64,000 bases of DNA from Bifidobacterium cebidarum (lineage in GTDB: Bacteria > Actinomycetota > Actinomycetes > Actinomycetales > Bifidobacteriaceae). Positions 48,471 to 57,584 of the stretch are shown here, piece by piece. Below the pieces are notes generated by a model, which searched no databases, was not told the DNA's origin, and was given only the letters and a program-made list of their open reading frames with translations. The first letter of the stretch is position 1. Every line of letters begins with the position of its first letter. The position numbers were made by a program, and so were the translations under genes. Location: the NCBI RefSeq assembly GCF_009193305.1, contig NZ_WBVS01000001.1, positions 1-64,000 of the forward strand, read 5' to 3'.

Positions 48471-49042
48471 ACGCATCCGATATCGCTCATTCTTCCCGCG
48501 CCCGCGTATCCGTCGGCGTGCGCATCACGTTGATCATCGCGGCGGTTGTGCTGACGGCATTGGCCGGCATCGCCGCGGTGAATCTTTCCGCGGCTGTCAA
48601 ATTCAATCAGGCCACCAGCTCGCTTAACGCGAATATCAAAGCGGCCCAGCAAGAGTCCACTGACATCAATACGCTGCATGCGCAACAGCAGCAGACCGAC
48701 GCCCAGTTCGCCGAGGCCGGTCAGATGCGCACGGTGCTGCTGCCACAGATCCGAGATGCAATCGACGCCAACGCGTCAGTTTCCTCCGAATTGACCAAAA
48801 TCACGCTCAAGCAGGCTGAAGTCCAGCAAAACGGCGACAGTAGCAGCGAGACGGCGGCCCAACAGTCCGGCAATGTCTCCAAGTCCAATGCCAAAAAGGG
48901 CGGCGCACTGACCGAAGAGCAAAAGAAGCAGGTTGAGGAGCTGATGAAGGCCAATCAGCAATCCACTGACACGCAGTCCAATGCCAAGTCAGAGCAGAAG
49001 ACTCAGCAGAACAAGGGCAGTGGGTCCACCAAACCCTGGTGA
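48467..49042 (+). CDS. Membrane protein with coiled-coil extracellular domain, last gene of the MoxR-VWA operon
   Basis: This 191-residue protein starts with GTG overlapping the previous stop. A short basic N-terminus is followed by one membrane helix (about residues 20-42, VRITLIIAAVVLTALAGIAA). A Gln/Ser/Asn/Lys-rich sequence with heptad-like character then runs to the end. I do not recognise a family. The coupling to the VWA genes suggests it is part of the same complex. A strong terminator follows. Confidence 0.78.
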   Translation: MNASDIAHSSRARVSVGVRITLIIAAVVLTALAGIAAVNLSAAVKFNQATSSLNANIKAAQQESTDINTLHAQQQQTDAQFAEAGQMRTVLLPQIRDAIDANASVSSELTKITLKQAEVQQNGDSSSETAAQQSGNVSKSNAKKGGALTEEQKKQVEELMKANQQSTDTQSNAKSEQKTQQNKGSGSTKPW

Positions 49043-49076
49043 TGGTTTTGTAACGACGGGACCGCGATATGGCCTA

Positions 49077-49120
49077 GGGCTGGTTTATGCACAACAAATG
49101 TGTATAAACCAGCCCTTTTT
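49077..49120 (+). terminator. Intrinsic terminator of the MoxR-VWA operon
   Basis: A 12-bp perfect stem (49077-49088 and 49104-49115) extends by further pairs towards the loop and is followed by five T residues (49116-49120). Confidence 0.92.
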
Positions 49121-49188
49121 CCATAAGCTCGGACCACACAGGTCGATTCGGCTGGACAAGCTGCGCCCGTATCCCGTTAAGTGGATTC

Positions 49189-49518
49189 ATGAGTATTTTC
49201 ACCACCCATAGCGCGGCTCAGACAGCAACGCCAATTGATCCTATATCCGGATTCGCCGGTAATACGGTGACGCCGTTCAGCTACGGCGTTTGCCCATGCC
49301 ACCAAGCCGTGGAACGCAGCCGCAATCTCATCGGCGTGCAGCAAGCAGCCACGCGAGCCGTCTGCGAGCGCCTTGCCGAGGCATCCGCTCGAGCCAAAGG
49401 CATTGTATGGACCGGTAATGCCGCAAATCTTTTCCGCTCCAGATTGGACGAGCTGGCGAAAACCTCGCAGTCGCTCACATCAGCGATAGAGACCACGCAT
49501 CAGCTGGCATGGAGTTAA
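49189..49518 (+). CDS. WXG-like small helical protein
   Basis: This 109-residue protein has a Thr/Pro-rich N-terminus with a CPC pair, a helix (ERSRNLIGVQQAATRAVCER), the motif WTGNAANLFR and a second helix (RLDELAKTSQSLTSAIET). The W-x-G turn between two helices is the WXG100 plan, slightly extended at the N-terminus. The ATG at 49189 has only a weak ribosome site. The next gene starts two bases after its stop, so the two are probably made together, like type VII substrate pairs. Confidence 0.75.
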   Translation: MSIFTTHSAAQTATPIDPISGFAGNTVTPFSYGVCPCHQAVERSRNLIGVQQAATRAVCERLAEASARAKGIVWTGNAANLFRSRLDELAKTSQSLTSAIETTHQLAWS

Positions 49519-49520
49519 TC

Positions 49521-51128
49521 ATGGTGCAGACGAACTATTACTGGCAAGTGGAATCCTCGATTTATGGAGGAATCGGCTACGCTCCGGCCACCTTGGAGGA
49601 ATATACGGCCATAGCCAAGGCTCTTGACGCCGAAGCGTCCGGCTTCGACATGCTTTCCGTCTCGTGGAGCAACGCGGCGATGCAATTGCAATCACATAGC
49701 ACCAGCGCACCGTTGTGCCCCACGCTCTCGACCGGAGACCCATTGACGAAAGTCGCGGGGCATGAGACCGTGCCGTATGCGGCATTGGGGCAACGATGCC
49801 AAGAGCATGCCGTGGCATGCCGCAAACTCAGCATCGATCTTGCCGATACGGCCAGTCTGCTGATTCGCGCACACGCCTTGTATTCCGAAGCCGAACTTCA
49901 AGCCCGGCGCAACTTCACCGAACTGATTCAGGCCGGTACCCAGTTCAGGCCCGGCCATGCCGCGATAGGCACCGCTGCGGTGGCCCTTGGAGGACTGCTT
50001 TCAGGATGGGTCATAGAGGGCAGGCCAAACGCATCGTGGATGTCCACGTCCACGTATCCGATCCAGGAAGGCGTGATGAGCGGGGCGGGAGCGCTACTGG
50101 GCGGCGTGCCCATTGGCAAAGGCTTGGCACATACCGACGAAGTGAATCAAGGCGCAGGGAAAATCGCCAAGGTTTCAGGGCCGATCAAGGATATTGCGCA
50201 AGGCAATCATATCGATATCACCGAGGTCCACGCACGCAACGAAGTGGTGGGCGCGAGCAACAGCGTCAGCACGTCGATGGAGAACCTGCGGCGTCTGGCC
50301 GAAGAGCGTCTGGGCAAGATCGACCTTGATAGCGGACTCGAATACGGCACCATAGCCATCCAGCGATATGAGAAATCGGATGGCGGCAACGCCTGGCTGG
50401 TCACTATCCCGGGGACGGATGGCAAGTCCGACTCTCCGTTCGGCTGGGAACAGAACGTCGAGCTGATGAGCTCGGACAAAGAACGTCGGATTCGTGCCGA
50501 TAGCGTGCGTATGGTCACTCAGGCCATGGAGCAGGCAGGCATCGGAGCCGACGAACCTGTGGCGCTGATAGGTCATTCGCAGGGCGGCATCGTGGCCGCG
50601 ACCATCGCATCGGACTGGTCCGAAGCATACAACATCGAGCATGTGGTGACCGCTGGCTCTCCGGTGGCGAACCATCCCATCCCCGCCGATACATGGGTGA
50701 CCAGCGTGGAGATCGATGACGAGCTGGTCGGCGCCTTGGATGGAGCGGCAAACCCGGCGACCAAGAATTGGCTCACCATTCGCGGGCATGTCTCGCCCGC
50801 GCCTGAAGCCACAGCGGGCAGCATCAATGCCGATGGCTCCTGCGCACCTGGGGCCACGCCGATTTATGGCGCCACTCCATACGATGCCGCACCGGTGGCA
50901 GGAGGATCCACCGAGGGGCGAGAAATCAGCCATTGGATCAAATACCATCAAGCCGCCTACCAAAACGCCACCGATTTGGGATCGCCGGCGCTGCAACGTC
51001 ACGAAGCGCATTTCCAAGGCGTAATCAACGGGGAGTTGAAAGAAACCCGCTACTTCCAAGGCCGTATGACCGCAAGCACCGCTCTGGCGCCATCCGACTA
51101 TTCAGAGGAGATCGACACCTTCCGCTAA
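49521..51128 (+). CDS. Alpha/beta hydrolase with helical N-terminal domain (candidate type VII-associated effector)
   Basis: This 535-residue protein has a helical N-terminus of about 140 residues resembling WXG/LXG-type targeting domains, then a Gly/Ala-rich hydrophobic stretch (150-165). The alpha/beta hydrolase domain has WLVTIPGTD (oxyanion region) and the nucleophile elbow GHSQGG with Ser353. Candidate acid Asp399/Asp400 and candidate His471 complete a triad. Substrate is unknown; lipase/esterase is most likely. The ATG at 49521 was chosen because GGAG lies six bases before it. No immunity gene is obvious downstream. Confidence 0.8.
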   Translation: MVQTNYYWQVESSIYGGIGYAPATLEEYTAIAKALDAEASGFDMLSVSWSNAAMQLQSHSTSAPLCPTLSTGDPLTKVAGHETVPYAALGQRCQEHAVACRKLSIDLADTASLLIRAHALYSEAELQARRNFTELIQAGTQFRPGHAAIGTAAVALGGLLSGWVIEGRPNASWMSTSTYPIQEGVMSGAGALLGGVPIGKGLAHTDEVNQGAGKIAKVSGPIKDIAQGNHIDITEVHARNEVVGASNSVSTSMENLRRLAEERLGKIDLDSGLEYGTIAIQRYEKSDGGNAWLVTIPGTDGKSDSPFGWEQNVELMSSDKERRIRADSVRMVTQAMEQAGIGADEPVALIGHSQGGIVAATIASDWSEAYNIEHVVTAGSPVANHPIPADTWVTSVEIDDELVGALDGAANPATKNWLTIRGHVSPAPEATAGSINADGSCAPGATPIYGATPYDAAPVAGGSTEGREISHWIKYHQAAYQNATDLGSPALQRHEAHFQGVINGELKETRYFQGRMTASTALAPSDYSEEIDTFR

Positions 51129-51144
51129 GCACATCAATATCCCG

Positions 51145-51282
51145 ATGGCATGGGCAATGATGGAGGCAATCGCCACAGCCGATCAGCGATTGATCCCAGC
51201 CGTCCGCCAACGCGCCCATCAGCTGCTCAACACGTGGAGCCATGCATCCGGATTTGCCGGTTCACGGCTGGAAGTACCCTAG
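51145..51282 (+). CDS. Possible 45-codon ORF or gene remnant before purB
   Basis: A short frame reads MAWAMMEAIATADQRL... and ends ...HASGFAGSRLEVP, with its stop overlapping the purB ribosome-binding site. The second half is helical with one Trp, faintly like a WXG protein end. No ribosome site precedes it. It may be a small partner of the hydrolase gene, a remnant, or chance. Confidence 0.25.
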   Translation: MAWAMMEAIATADQRLIPAVRQRAHQLLNTWSHASGFAGSRLEVP

Positions 51283-51288
51283 GAGATT

Positions 51289-52725
51289 ATGAAGCTTACC
51301 GATATTTCCCCCGCAATCGCATTGACCCCGCTTGATGGCCGTTACCATAACGCCACCGCCCCGCTCGTGGAATACCTGAGCGAACCCGCACTGAACCGCG
51401 AGCGCATGCGCGTCGAGGTCGAGTGGATGATTCTTCTGGCCAACGGCTTCGATGGCAACGGCAACCAGCCGATCGTGGACGGCGTCCACCCGTTCACCGA
51501 TCAGGAGAAGGCGTTCCTGCGCTCCATCCCCGAGGATTTCGGTGCTGAAGGCATCGCCGCGCATGCCGCACATGAAGCCGTGACCCACCACGATGTGAAG
51601 GCCGTGGAATACTACATCGATGATCAGTTCGCCAAGGCTCCGGCCGATCTGACCAACATCAACGATGCGCTGAAGACCCTCGTGCATTTCGCCTGCACGT
51701 CCGAGGACATCAACAATCTTTCCATCGCCCGCTGCGTGAAGAACGCGATGGAGAACGTGTGGACCCCGGCATTCAAGGAGATCATCGACCACCTTGCCGC
51801 AAAGGCTGAAGAATACAAGGATAAGGCCCTGTTGTCCCTGACCCACGGTCAGCCGGCAACCCCGACCACGCTCGGCAAGGAGCTGGCGGTCTATGTCTAC
51901 CGTCTGAACCGTCAGCTGAAGCACATCGAAAACCAGGAGTATCTGGGTAAGATCAACGGCGCCACCGGCACGTTCGGCGCTCATCTGGCCGCATGCCCGG
52001 ATGTGGACTGGGTCGCGGTCTCCCGTGAGTTCGTCACCAACCGTATGGGACTGACCTGGAACCCGCTGACCACCCAGATCGAATCCCACGACTGGCAGGC
52101 CGAGCTCTATTCCACCGTCTCCCACGCGAACCGCATCATGCACAACCTGTGCGTGGACGTGTGGATGTACATCTCCCGTGGCGTGTTCGCCCAGGTGCCC
52201 GTCAAGGGCGCCACCGGCTCCTCCACCATGCCGCACAAGGTGAACCCGATTCGCTTCGAGAACGCCGAGGCCAACTTCGAGATTTCCTGCTCGCTGCTCG
52301 ACACGCTTTCCGCAACGCTTGTGGAATCCCGTTGGCAGCGCGATCTGACCGATTCCACCACCCAGCGCAACATCGGTTCCGCGCTCGGCTACTCCCAGCT
52401 GGCCCTGTACAACCTGATGGGTGGCTTGAAGTCCATTCACCCGAATGATCATGTGATCTCCCGCGAACTGGATGAGAACTGGGAGGTGCTTGGCGAGCCG
52501 ATCCAGACCGCCATGCGCGCCTGCGAGCTTCGCGGTCTGCCGGGCATGGACAAGCCATATGAGAAGGTCAAGGAATTGATGCGCGGCCATGAGATCAACA
52601 AGGAACAGGTCGAGGCTTTCATCGATCAGCAGTCCTTCGACCCCGAGACCGCGGCTCGCCTCAAGGCTCTGACCCCTGCCACCTACACCGGCGTGGCTTC
52701 CAAGCTGGTAGCGTTTGACCGCTGA
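51289..52725 (+). CDS. purB: Adenylosuccinate lyase
   Basis: This 478-residue enzyme of the fumarase/aspartase superfamily catalyses two steps of purine synthesis. The signature GSSTMPHKVNPIRFEN is intact, as are the substrate loops TSEDINNLS and LTHGQPATPTTLGKEL. Length and order of motifs resemble the longer purB type. The ATG at 51289 follows TAGGAG. It is monocistronic with a terminator after the stop. Confidence 0.95.
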   Translation: MKLTDISPAIALTPLDGRYHNATAPLVEYLSEPALNRERMRVEVEWMILLANGFDGNGNQPIVDGVHPFTDQEKAFLRSIPEDFGAEGIAAHAAHEAVTHHDVKAVEYYIDDQFAKAPADLTNINDALKTLVHFACTSEDINNLSIARCVKNAMENVWTPAFKEIIDHLAAKAEEYKDKALLSLTHGQPATPTTLGKELAVYVYRLNRQLKHIENQEYLGKINGATGTFGAHLAACPDVDWVAVSREFVTNRMGLTWNPLTTQIESHDWQAELYSTVSHANRIMHNLCVDVWMYISRGVFAQVPVKGATGSSTMPHKVNPIRFENAEANFEISCSLLDTLSATLVESRWQRDLTDSTTQRNIGSALGYSQLALYNLMGGLKSIHPNDHVISRELDENWEVLGEPIQTAMRACELRGLPGMDKPYEKVKELMRGHEINKEQVEAFIDQQSFDPETAARLKALTPATYTGVASKLVAFDR

Positions 52726-52752
52726 ATCGCATAAAGTCTTGTAGACACACAC

Positions 52753-52784
52753 TAAGGCGCGTGCGCGATTGCGTACGCGCCTTA
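52753..52784 (+). terminator. Terminator after purB
   Basis: TAAGGCGCGT at 52753-52762 and its complement at 52775-52784 enclose a 12-base GC-rich loop. It lies 27 bp past the purB stop and ends CCATTAG without a long T-run. Confidence 0.7.
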
Positions 52785-52831
52785 CCATTAGAGCACAATT
52801 CCCCTCATTCCAGCATCGAACAGGAGTTCAG

Positions 52832-55246
52832 GTGGCAGAACCGGTTATCGACGACGTAGCGCCTCGTCGCACCCGTGATTTCGCAGATCTAACCAGAGCG
52901 GCAATAGCTCTGTTGACTGCAGCCGTCGTGATGGTGTTCGCCGTGTTCATGGGCGGCATGACCCGTGGCGTCGAATCCGACGCGCATACCGCGGCACAGG
53001 CCATCAACTGGCTGGCCAACTATCCTTCCACTGTGCTGACCCAACTGGTGACCATCATCATGGTGGTCATCGTGCTGGCACAGATTCTTTTAGCTCGAGA
53101 ATGGCTGCAAGCCGCCGTCTCCGCCATCGCCATGCTTGCCGGATATGGCACGGTATGGGCCATATCGACACTGATCAGCGGGCTCAGCGATCAGACGCTC
53201 GCCTTGGCGTTGGTCTCCGCCGCCACCTCATTCGGATCGGGACTTCTGCCGGACATGTATGCCGGCATGGCCGCATTCCTGACGGCGGCAGGCCCTCGCC
53301 GCACCCGCTCCAGCGTGAAATGGAGTTGGAACATCCTGTATGTCACCGCCGTGGTCATGGTGGTGCTTTCATGGCACTCCGTCACCGGCATGCTGGTTTC
53401 CATGACCGCGGGACGCACCGTCGGCATGCTGATCCGATTCATCGTCGGCACGCAGAACAAAGGCATTTGGGGCATGCCATTAGTGACGGCGCTGAAAGGT
53501 ATTGGACTTGATGCCGCATCCTTGATGAGACATCAGGAGCCGGTGATGGTGAAGCGTGGATCATTGGCCGCCTCGCTGGAAGATGATCTGACCGCAGGTT
53601 CACGGCTCTATGATCTCGAAACCACTGATGGCCGGAAATTCATCGTATCGGTGATTGATGCGCAGACGCATACGGTCGGCTATCTCAAGCAGGTTTGGGA
53701 TTGGATTCGTTTCACCAGCGTGTCCATCCGCCGAGACAAGTCCGTGCGCGACGCCGTGCAGCATCATTTCTCCATGCTGTTGGGGCTGCACAACATCAAG
53801 CTTCCCGCCCCTGCCCCCTATGGCATCGCCGATACCGACGAATCCGCCATCCTGGTGTTGGATGCACACACAATCGCTATGCCCGCCAACCTCAAGACAT
53901 TGACCAAAGCCGACGCCGTGGCGTATATGCGGTATCTGTCGGTGGCCAATCGCCGCGGATACACGCATCGACGCATCACGCCTGATACGCTGGCGCGTCT
54001 TGAAGACGGCACTCCCGTAATCGCCGGTTGGATGAATGGCGATAACGCCTCCAGCCCGGCGAATACCGCACTCGATAAAGTCCAATTACTGTCCTTGCTC
54101 GCCGCGTTGATCGGCGTGCAGCCAGCCATCGATGCGGCCCGTGAGGCGTGGGGCGATCTGACGATGAGCACACTCGCGCCATTCATTCAGAAAGTGGCCG
54201 TCCCCTCCCCCACTCGCGCCTTGGACACGTGGGACAAACAACTGTTGAAGGCCTTGCGCAGCAGCATCACCGCACTGTCCGATGAAGATACCGTCGAATC
54301 CGCCGAACCAGTGACGTTGGCCCGGTTCTCCTGGCGCTCGATGATCACGATGCTGCTGGTCATCGTGGCCGTGGTCGTGGTCTTCACCCAGCTCAAACCA
54401 GAAGAGATCATCGATGCCTTGACGAACGCGAATCCGATTATGGCCGTGGTGACGCTCACATTCGGCATCTGCGGTTGGATCGGCTCATCCATTTCGCTGG
54501 GTGCACTGATGGACCGCAACAGGCGTGATGCCACTGGCGTATTCATGAGCCAGGTCGCCGGAGGCTTCGCCACCGTGTCCATGCCGGCCGGCGTCGGCCC
54601 CTCCTTCGTGAACTTGCAGTTCCTGAGAAAATCCGGGTACCGCAACACCACGGCCACGGCCATTATGAGCGCCGCGCTGGTGGTGTATTACGTGGTCTAT
54701 TTCGCCATGTTGGTGCTCATCGGCATGTTCACCGGCCGCAATATGCTCTCCGGCGCGATCCCCACGAATACGTTGGTGATCGTGCTCGGCGCAGTAGTTG
54801 TGGTGATTTCCATCGCCATGATGATTCCACCGGTACGCCATTGGGTGATGCAGCAACTGATGCCGCTCGCCAAAACCTATATCAACCAATTATTCGATGT
54901 GCTGTCTCAGCCGAAGCAACTGGCCATCAGCTGCGCTGGCGCATTATTCCAGAACATCACCACCGGGTTGGCATTCTGGTCTGCGTTGCAGGCTTTCGGG
55001 TATTCCACCAATCCGATTGAGACCACGTTCGTATTCATGCTGGCCTACGCGCTTGGTTCCGCCGTTCCGACTCCGGGCGGTTTGGGTGGCGTGGAAGCAG
55101 CCTTGACGTTCGCATTCGTCGCCGTGGGCGTTCCTCAGGCCGTGGCGTTGTCCGCGACATTGCTGCACCGTGTGGTGTTCTACTGGCTGCGTATCCCCCT
55201 GGGCGCGGCTGCCATGAAATGGCTGGCGCAGCACAATCTTGTGTGA
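52832..55246 (+). CDS. Multi-pass flippase-like (LPG_synthase_TM) protein with kinase-like central domain
   Basis: This 804-residue protein begins at GTG 52832 with AGGAG before it. The N-terminal third has about six membrane helices. A soluble middle (about residues 220-470) has a degenerate protein-kinase look, including RHQEPVMVKRG, AYMRYLSVANRRGYTHRRITPDTL and VIAGWMNGD in place of HRD and DFG. The C-terminal third is a flippase-like membrane domain of the lysylphosphatidylglycerol-synthase type, with GGFATVSMPAGVGPSFVNLQ and GSAVPTPGGLGGVEAALTFA. Similar large proteins occur in mycobacteria. No aminoacyl-transferase domain is present, so a lipid-transport role is more likely than lipid lysylation. 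Confidence 0.8.
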   Translation: MAEPVIDDVAPRRTRDFADLTRAAIALLTAAVVMVFAVFMGGMTRGVESDAHTAAQAINWLANYPSTVLTQLVTIIMVVIVLAQILLAREWLQAAVSAIAMLAGYGTVWAISTLISGLSDQTLALALVSAATSFGSGLLPDMYAGMAAFLTAAGPRRTRSSVKWSWNILYVTAVVMVVLSWHSVTGMLVSMTAGRTVGMLIRFIVGTQNKGIWGMPLVTALKGIGLDAASLMRHQEPVMVKRGSLAASLEDDLTAGSRLYDLETTDGRKFIVSVIDAQTHTVGYLKQVWDWIRFTSVSIRRDKSVRDAVQHHFSMLLGLHNIKLPAPAPYGIADTDESAILVLDAHTIAMPANLKTLTKADAVAYMRYLSVANRRGYTHRRITPDTLARLEDGTPVIAGWMNGDNASSPANTALDKVQLLSLLAALIGVQPAIDAAREAWGDLTMSTLAPFIQKVAVPSPTRALDTWDKQLLKALRSSITALSDEDTVESAEPVTLARFSWRSMITMLLVIVAVVVVFTQLKPEEIIDALTNANPIMAVVTLTFGICGWIGSSISLGALMDRNRRDATGVFMSQVAGGFATVSMPAGVGPSFVNLQFLRKSGYRNTTATAIMSAALVVYYVVYFAMLVLIGMFTGRNMLSGAIPTNTLVIVLGAVVVVISIAMMIPPVRHWVMQQLMPLAKTYINQLFDVLSQPKQLAISCAGALFQNITTGLAFWSALQAFGYSTNPIETTFVFMLAYALGSAVPTPGGLGGVEAALTFAFVAVGVPQAVALSATLLHRVVFYWLRIPLGAAAMKWLAQHNLV

Positions 55247-55503
55247 TTGGCATATAGTCCCTCTTTTTGAAGGCCTTGCAAGCCGCTGCAGTGCCAAAAA
55301 CAGGCAAATCGTCAATAAAACCGCGCACAGGACCTCCCATTGTGGGCCAACTTCCATCTAATGAGCGAATTCAACGAAAAATCACGGAAAAAAGATGTGA
55401 AAAGCCTTATAAAATGCGGGTTTAGGCAGGCCCATGCGCTATCATCATGTGATGAACACGGACAGGTAACCGTGCCTGCCCACTGACTCAAGAAGGATGC
55501 TTT
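55247..55503 (+). promoter_or_regulatory. Gap carrying the hup promoter
   Basis: This 257-bp gap has no gene. It holds an AT-rich block with a TTATAAAAT -10 candidate near 55407-55415. An inverted repeat TCATCA-TG-TGATGA lies at 55442-55455 in the presumed leader, and AAGAAGGAT forms the ribosome site before 55504. Confidence 0.45.
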
Positions 55504-55785
55504 ATGGCATACAACAAGTCTGATCTCGTCTCGAAGATTGCCCAGAAGTCCAACCTGACCAAGGCTCAGGCCGAGGCTGCTGTTAACGCCTTCCAGGATG
55601 TGTTCGTCGAGGCTATGAAGTCCGGCGAAGGCCTGAAGCTCACTGGTCTCTTCTCCGCTGAGCGCGTCAAGCGCGCTGCTCGCACCGGCCGCAACCCGCG
55701 CACCGGCGAGACCATCAACATCCCGGCTTCCTACGGCGTGCGCATCTCCGCTGGCTCCCTGCTGAAGAAGGCTGTCACCGAGTGA
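55504..55785 (+). CDS. hup: DNA-binding protein HU
   Basis: This 93-residue nucleoid protein has the HU signature at the arm and base: GLFSAERVKRAARTGRNPRTGE followed by INIPASYGVRISAG (quoted in parts). It bends and compacts DNA as a dimer. It lacks the Lys/Ala-rich tail found in mycobacterial HupB, so it is of the short bacterial type. The ATG follows AGAAGGA. It is monocistronic with a strong terminator. Confidence 0.95.
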   Translation: MAYNKSDLVSKIAQKSNLTKAQAEAAVNAFQDVFVEAMKSGEGLKLTGLFSAERVKRAARTGRNPRTGETINIPASYGVRISAGSLLKKAVTE

Positions 55786-55833
55786 CCCTTCGCATCCAGC
55801 GAGCCTATTAACGCTTCAAAGCGAGATAGTGAG

Positions 55834-55868
55834 CGAAACCCCGACCACGATGGTCGGGGTTTCGTTTT
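55834..55868. terminator. Terminator between hup and pafA
   Basis: A 13-bp perfect stem (CGAAACCCCGACC and complement, 55834-55846 and 55852-55864) with a five-base loop is followed by four T. The T-run overlaps the stop codon of the convergent pafA gene (55867-55869). Confidence 0.92.
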
Positions 55869-57372
55869 ACCTCAACGTATTCATCAACGTTTCAAATTCC
55901 GAAGTGGATGCGGCACTGAACGGATCCAGAAGCACCGCCTCGCGACGTTCGGGGGCGGTCACGGTCAAATGGGTCCAGTCGGCGGAGAACTGAGCTCCCG
56001 AGGCGAGGGCCGCTTCCACGAACCGGCCGCGCAACGCGGCGCGGGTGTCTTGCGGAGCCTCATGCACAGCATGCTCCGTCTCATCGGCAGTCAATAGCTG
56101 GCGCATCTGTGAACGGTCGGCCAACGAACCATACAGCCGTCCGTTGGCGATGTCATGGTAGTCAAGTTCCAGCTGCTCCAATTGCACGAAAGTCACATCC
56201 GGGCGACGATGACGAAGCGCCTTGAAAACCCGGCGCTTGGCGGCCCAGTCCGCACAATCGGCAAGCGCATCGTAGTCGCCCTGTTCCAAAACGCTGAGCA
56301 CACGATCCCATTGTTCCAATATCACGGCTGTCGGCGAAACAGCAGCCGTGCTTTCGGACATGCCCCTCATGGATGTCTCACCGGCGAGTGCGGCATCCAT
56401 CGCCTCACGATGGCCGGCCACGAACGACTCGACTGCGCTATGGTACCGGCGCTGCAGCTCGAGTGCGGTCACGGATGCTCCAGAAGCCAGCGACAGTTCG
56501 GCATCAGGCGCGTCCAGGAATCGGCTCACCGTACGGTTAGCGGCGGCCGGGTCGGCAAACGCCCAATCCTCGAAGCCGGAAGAGCCCCCCCGTCGGAATG
56601 CATCTTCGATAACGCACAGCACCAAATGGGTCACGGCGAGTTTCATCCATGTCGCCCACTGCGATCGGTTGGAGTCGCCGATGATCACATGCAGACGGCG
56701 GAATGCATCCGGATCGGCATGAGGTTCGTCACGCGTATTGACCATCGGGCGCGAGCGCGTGGTGGCCGAGGAGACGGCCTCATCCAGGAAGTCCGCGCGC
56801 TGGGTGATCTGGAAACCATCAGGGGTCATGCGGCCTGCACCGGTATACAGCTGACGGGTGATGAGGAATGGCAACAGCTGGCGCTCGATGGTTTCCAACG
56901 GCACAAAGCGACGAACCAGATAATTCTCATGGCATCCGAACGCGTGACCGGCTGAATCCACATTGTTCTTGAACACGTGGATGGTCGCCTGTCCCCCATA
57001 GGATTCACGCAGTTTGCGCTGCGCCTTCAAAGCCAGGTTGCGCATCACGCGTTCGCCGGCGAGGTCCTGGGCCAACGCCTCTCGAGGATTGCGCGCCTCG
57101 GCCGTGGCATATTCGGGATGCGAGCCGACATCCAGATACAGGCGTGAGCCGTTGGTCAGATACGTGTTGGTGGAGCGGGAGCGGGAGACGACGGGCTGGA
57201 ACATGGTCATGGCCACTTGGCCCGCGTCCACTGGTCTATTGGCCCCGGTCACCGCGACACCGTATTCGGTCTCCACGCCGAAAATACGGCAGAACCCGTC
57301 CATCTCAGCGGATGGCACGGGTTCTGTGGCGTGGAGGGCACGGGTACCGCTATCACGCAATTGGGGCATCAT
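55867..57372 (-). CDS. pafA: Pup-protein ligase PafA
   Basis: This 501-residue carboxylate-amine ligase attaches Pup to lysines of target proteins. The conserved start [13 protein letters not shown] holds the metal-binding Glu residues. [16 protein letters not shown] and [12 protein letters not shown] follow, as in PafA/Dop. The start ATG ATG at 57372 overlaps the pup stop by four bases. In proteasome-bearing actinobacteria prcB and prcA normally lie between pup and pafA; here there is no room for them. Confidence 0.95.
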   Translation of the reverse strand: MMPQLRDSGTRALHATEPVPSAEMDGFCRIFGVETEYGVAVTGANRPVDAGQVAMTMFQPVVSRSRSTNTYLTNGSRLYLDVGSHPEYATAEARNPREALAQDLAGERVMRNLALKAQRKLRESYGGQATIHVFKNNVDSAGHAFGCHENYLVRRFVPLETIERQLLPFLITRQLYTGAGRMTPDGFQITQRADFLDEAVSSATTRSRPMVNTRDEPHADPDAFRRLHVIIGDSNRSQWATWMKLAVTHLVLCVIEDAFRRGGSSGFEDWAFADPAAANRTVSRFLDAPDAELSLASGASVTALELQRRYHSAVESFVAGHREAMDAALAGETSMRGMSESTAAVSPTAVILEQWDRVLSVLEQGDYDALADCADWAAKRRVFKALRHRRPDVTFVQLEQLELDYHDIANGRLYGSLADRSQMRQLLTADETEHAVHEAPQDTRAALRGRFVEAALASGAQFSADWTHLTVTAPERREAVLLDPFSAASTSEFETLMNTLR

Positions 57373-57572
57373 TCGCCGCCTTTTTGCACGAAGCTGTTGA
57401 CGTATTCCTCGGCATTGGTTTCCAGCGTGGACTCGATGTCGTCCAGAATGCTGTCCAACACATCGGACTGGTCTTCGCCCTGCTGTTGTGCATCGGTTCC
57501 AGCGGTCGTGAGGACATCATCCTCATGGATGTCCTGCGACTGGGATTGCGGCTGTTCGAATTGCTGTGGCAT
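57369..57572 (-). CDS. pup: Prokaryotic ubiquitin-like protein Pup
   Basis: This 67-residue, disordered, acidic protein ends FVQKGGE. The conserved core [29 protein letters not shown] helix is clear (quoted in part: DILDSI-like region at 37-62). The C-terminal residue is already Glu, so PafA can use it directly and no deamidation of a terminal Gln by Dop is needed. It lies 12 bp after the phosphatase-like gene and overlaps pafA by four bases. Confidence 0.95.
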   Translation of the reverse strand: MPQQFEQPQSQSQDIHEDDVLTTAGTDAQQQGEDQSDVLDSILDDIESTLETNAEEYVNSFVQKGGE

Positions 57573-57584
57573 AGTCGTCTTCTT

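Noticed and set aside
57369..57572. Pup ending in Glu as a sequencing error or truncated reading
   Set aside because: The stop is in frame, overlaps pafA as ATGA, and Glu-ending Pup is known in other actinobacteria.
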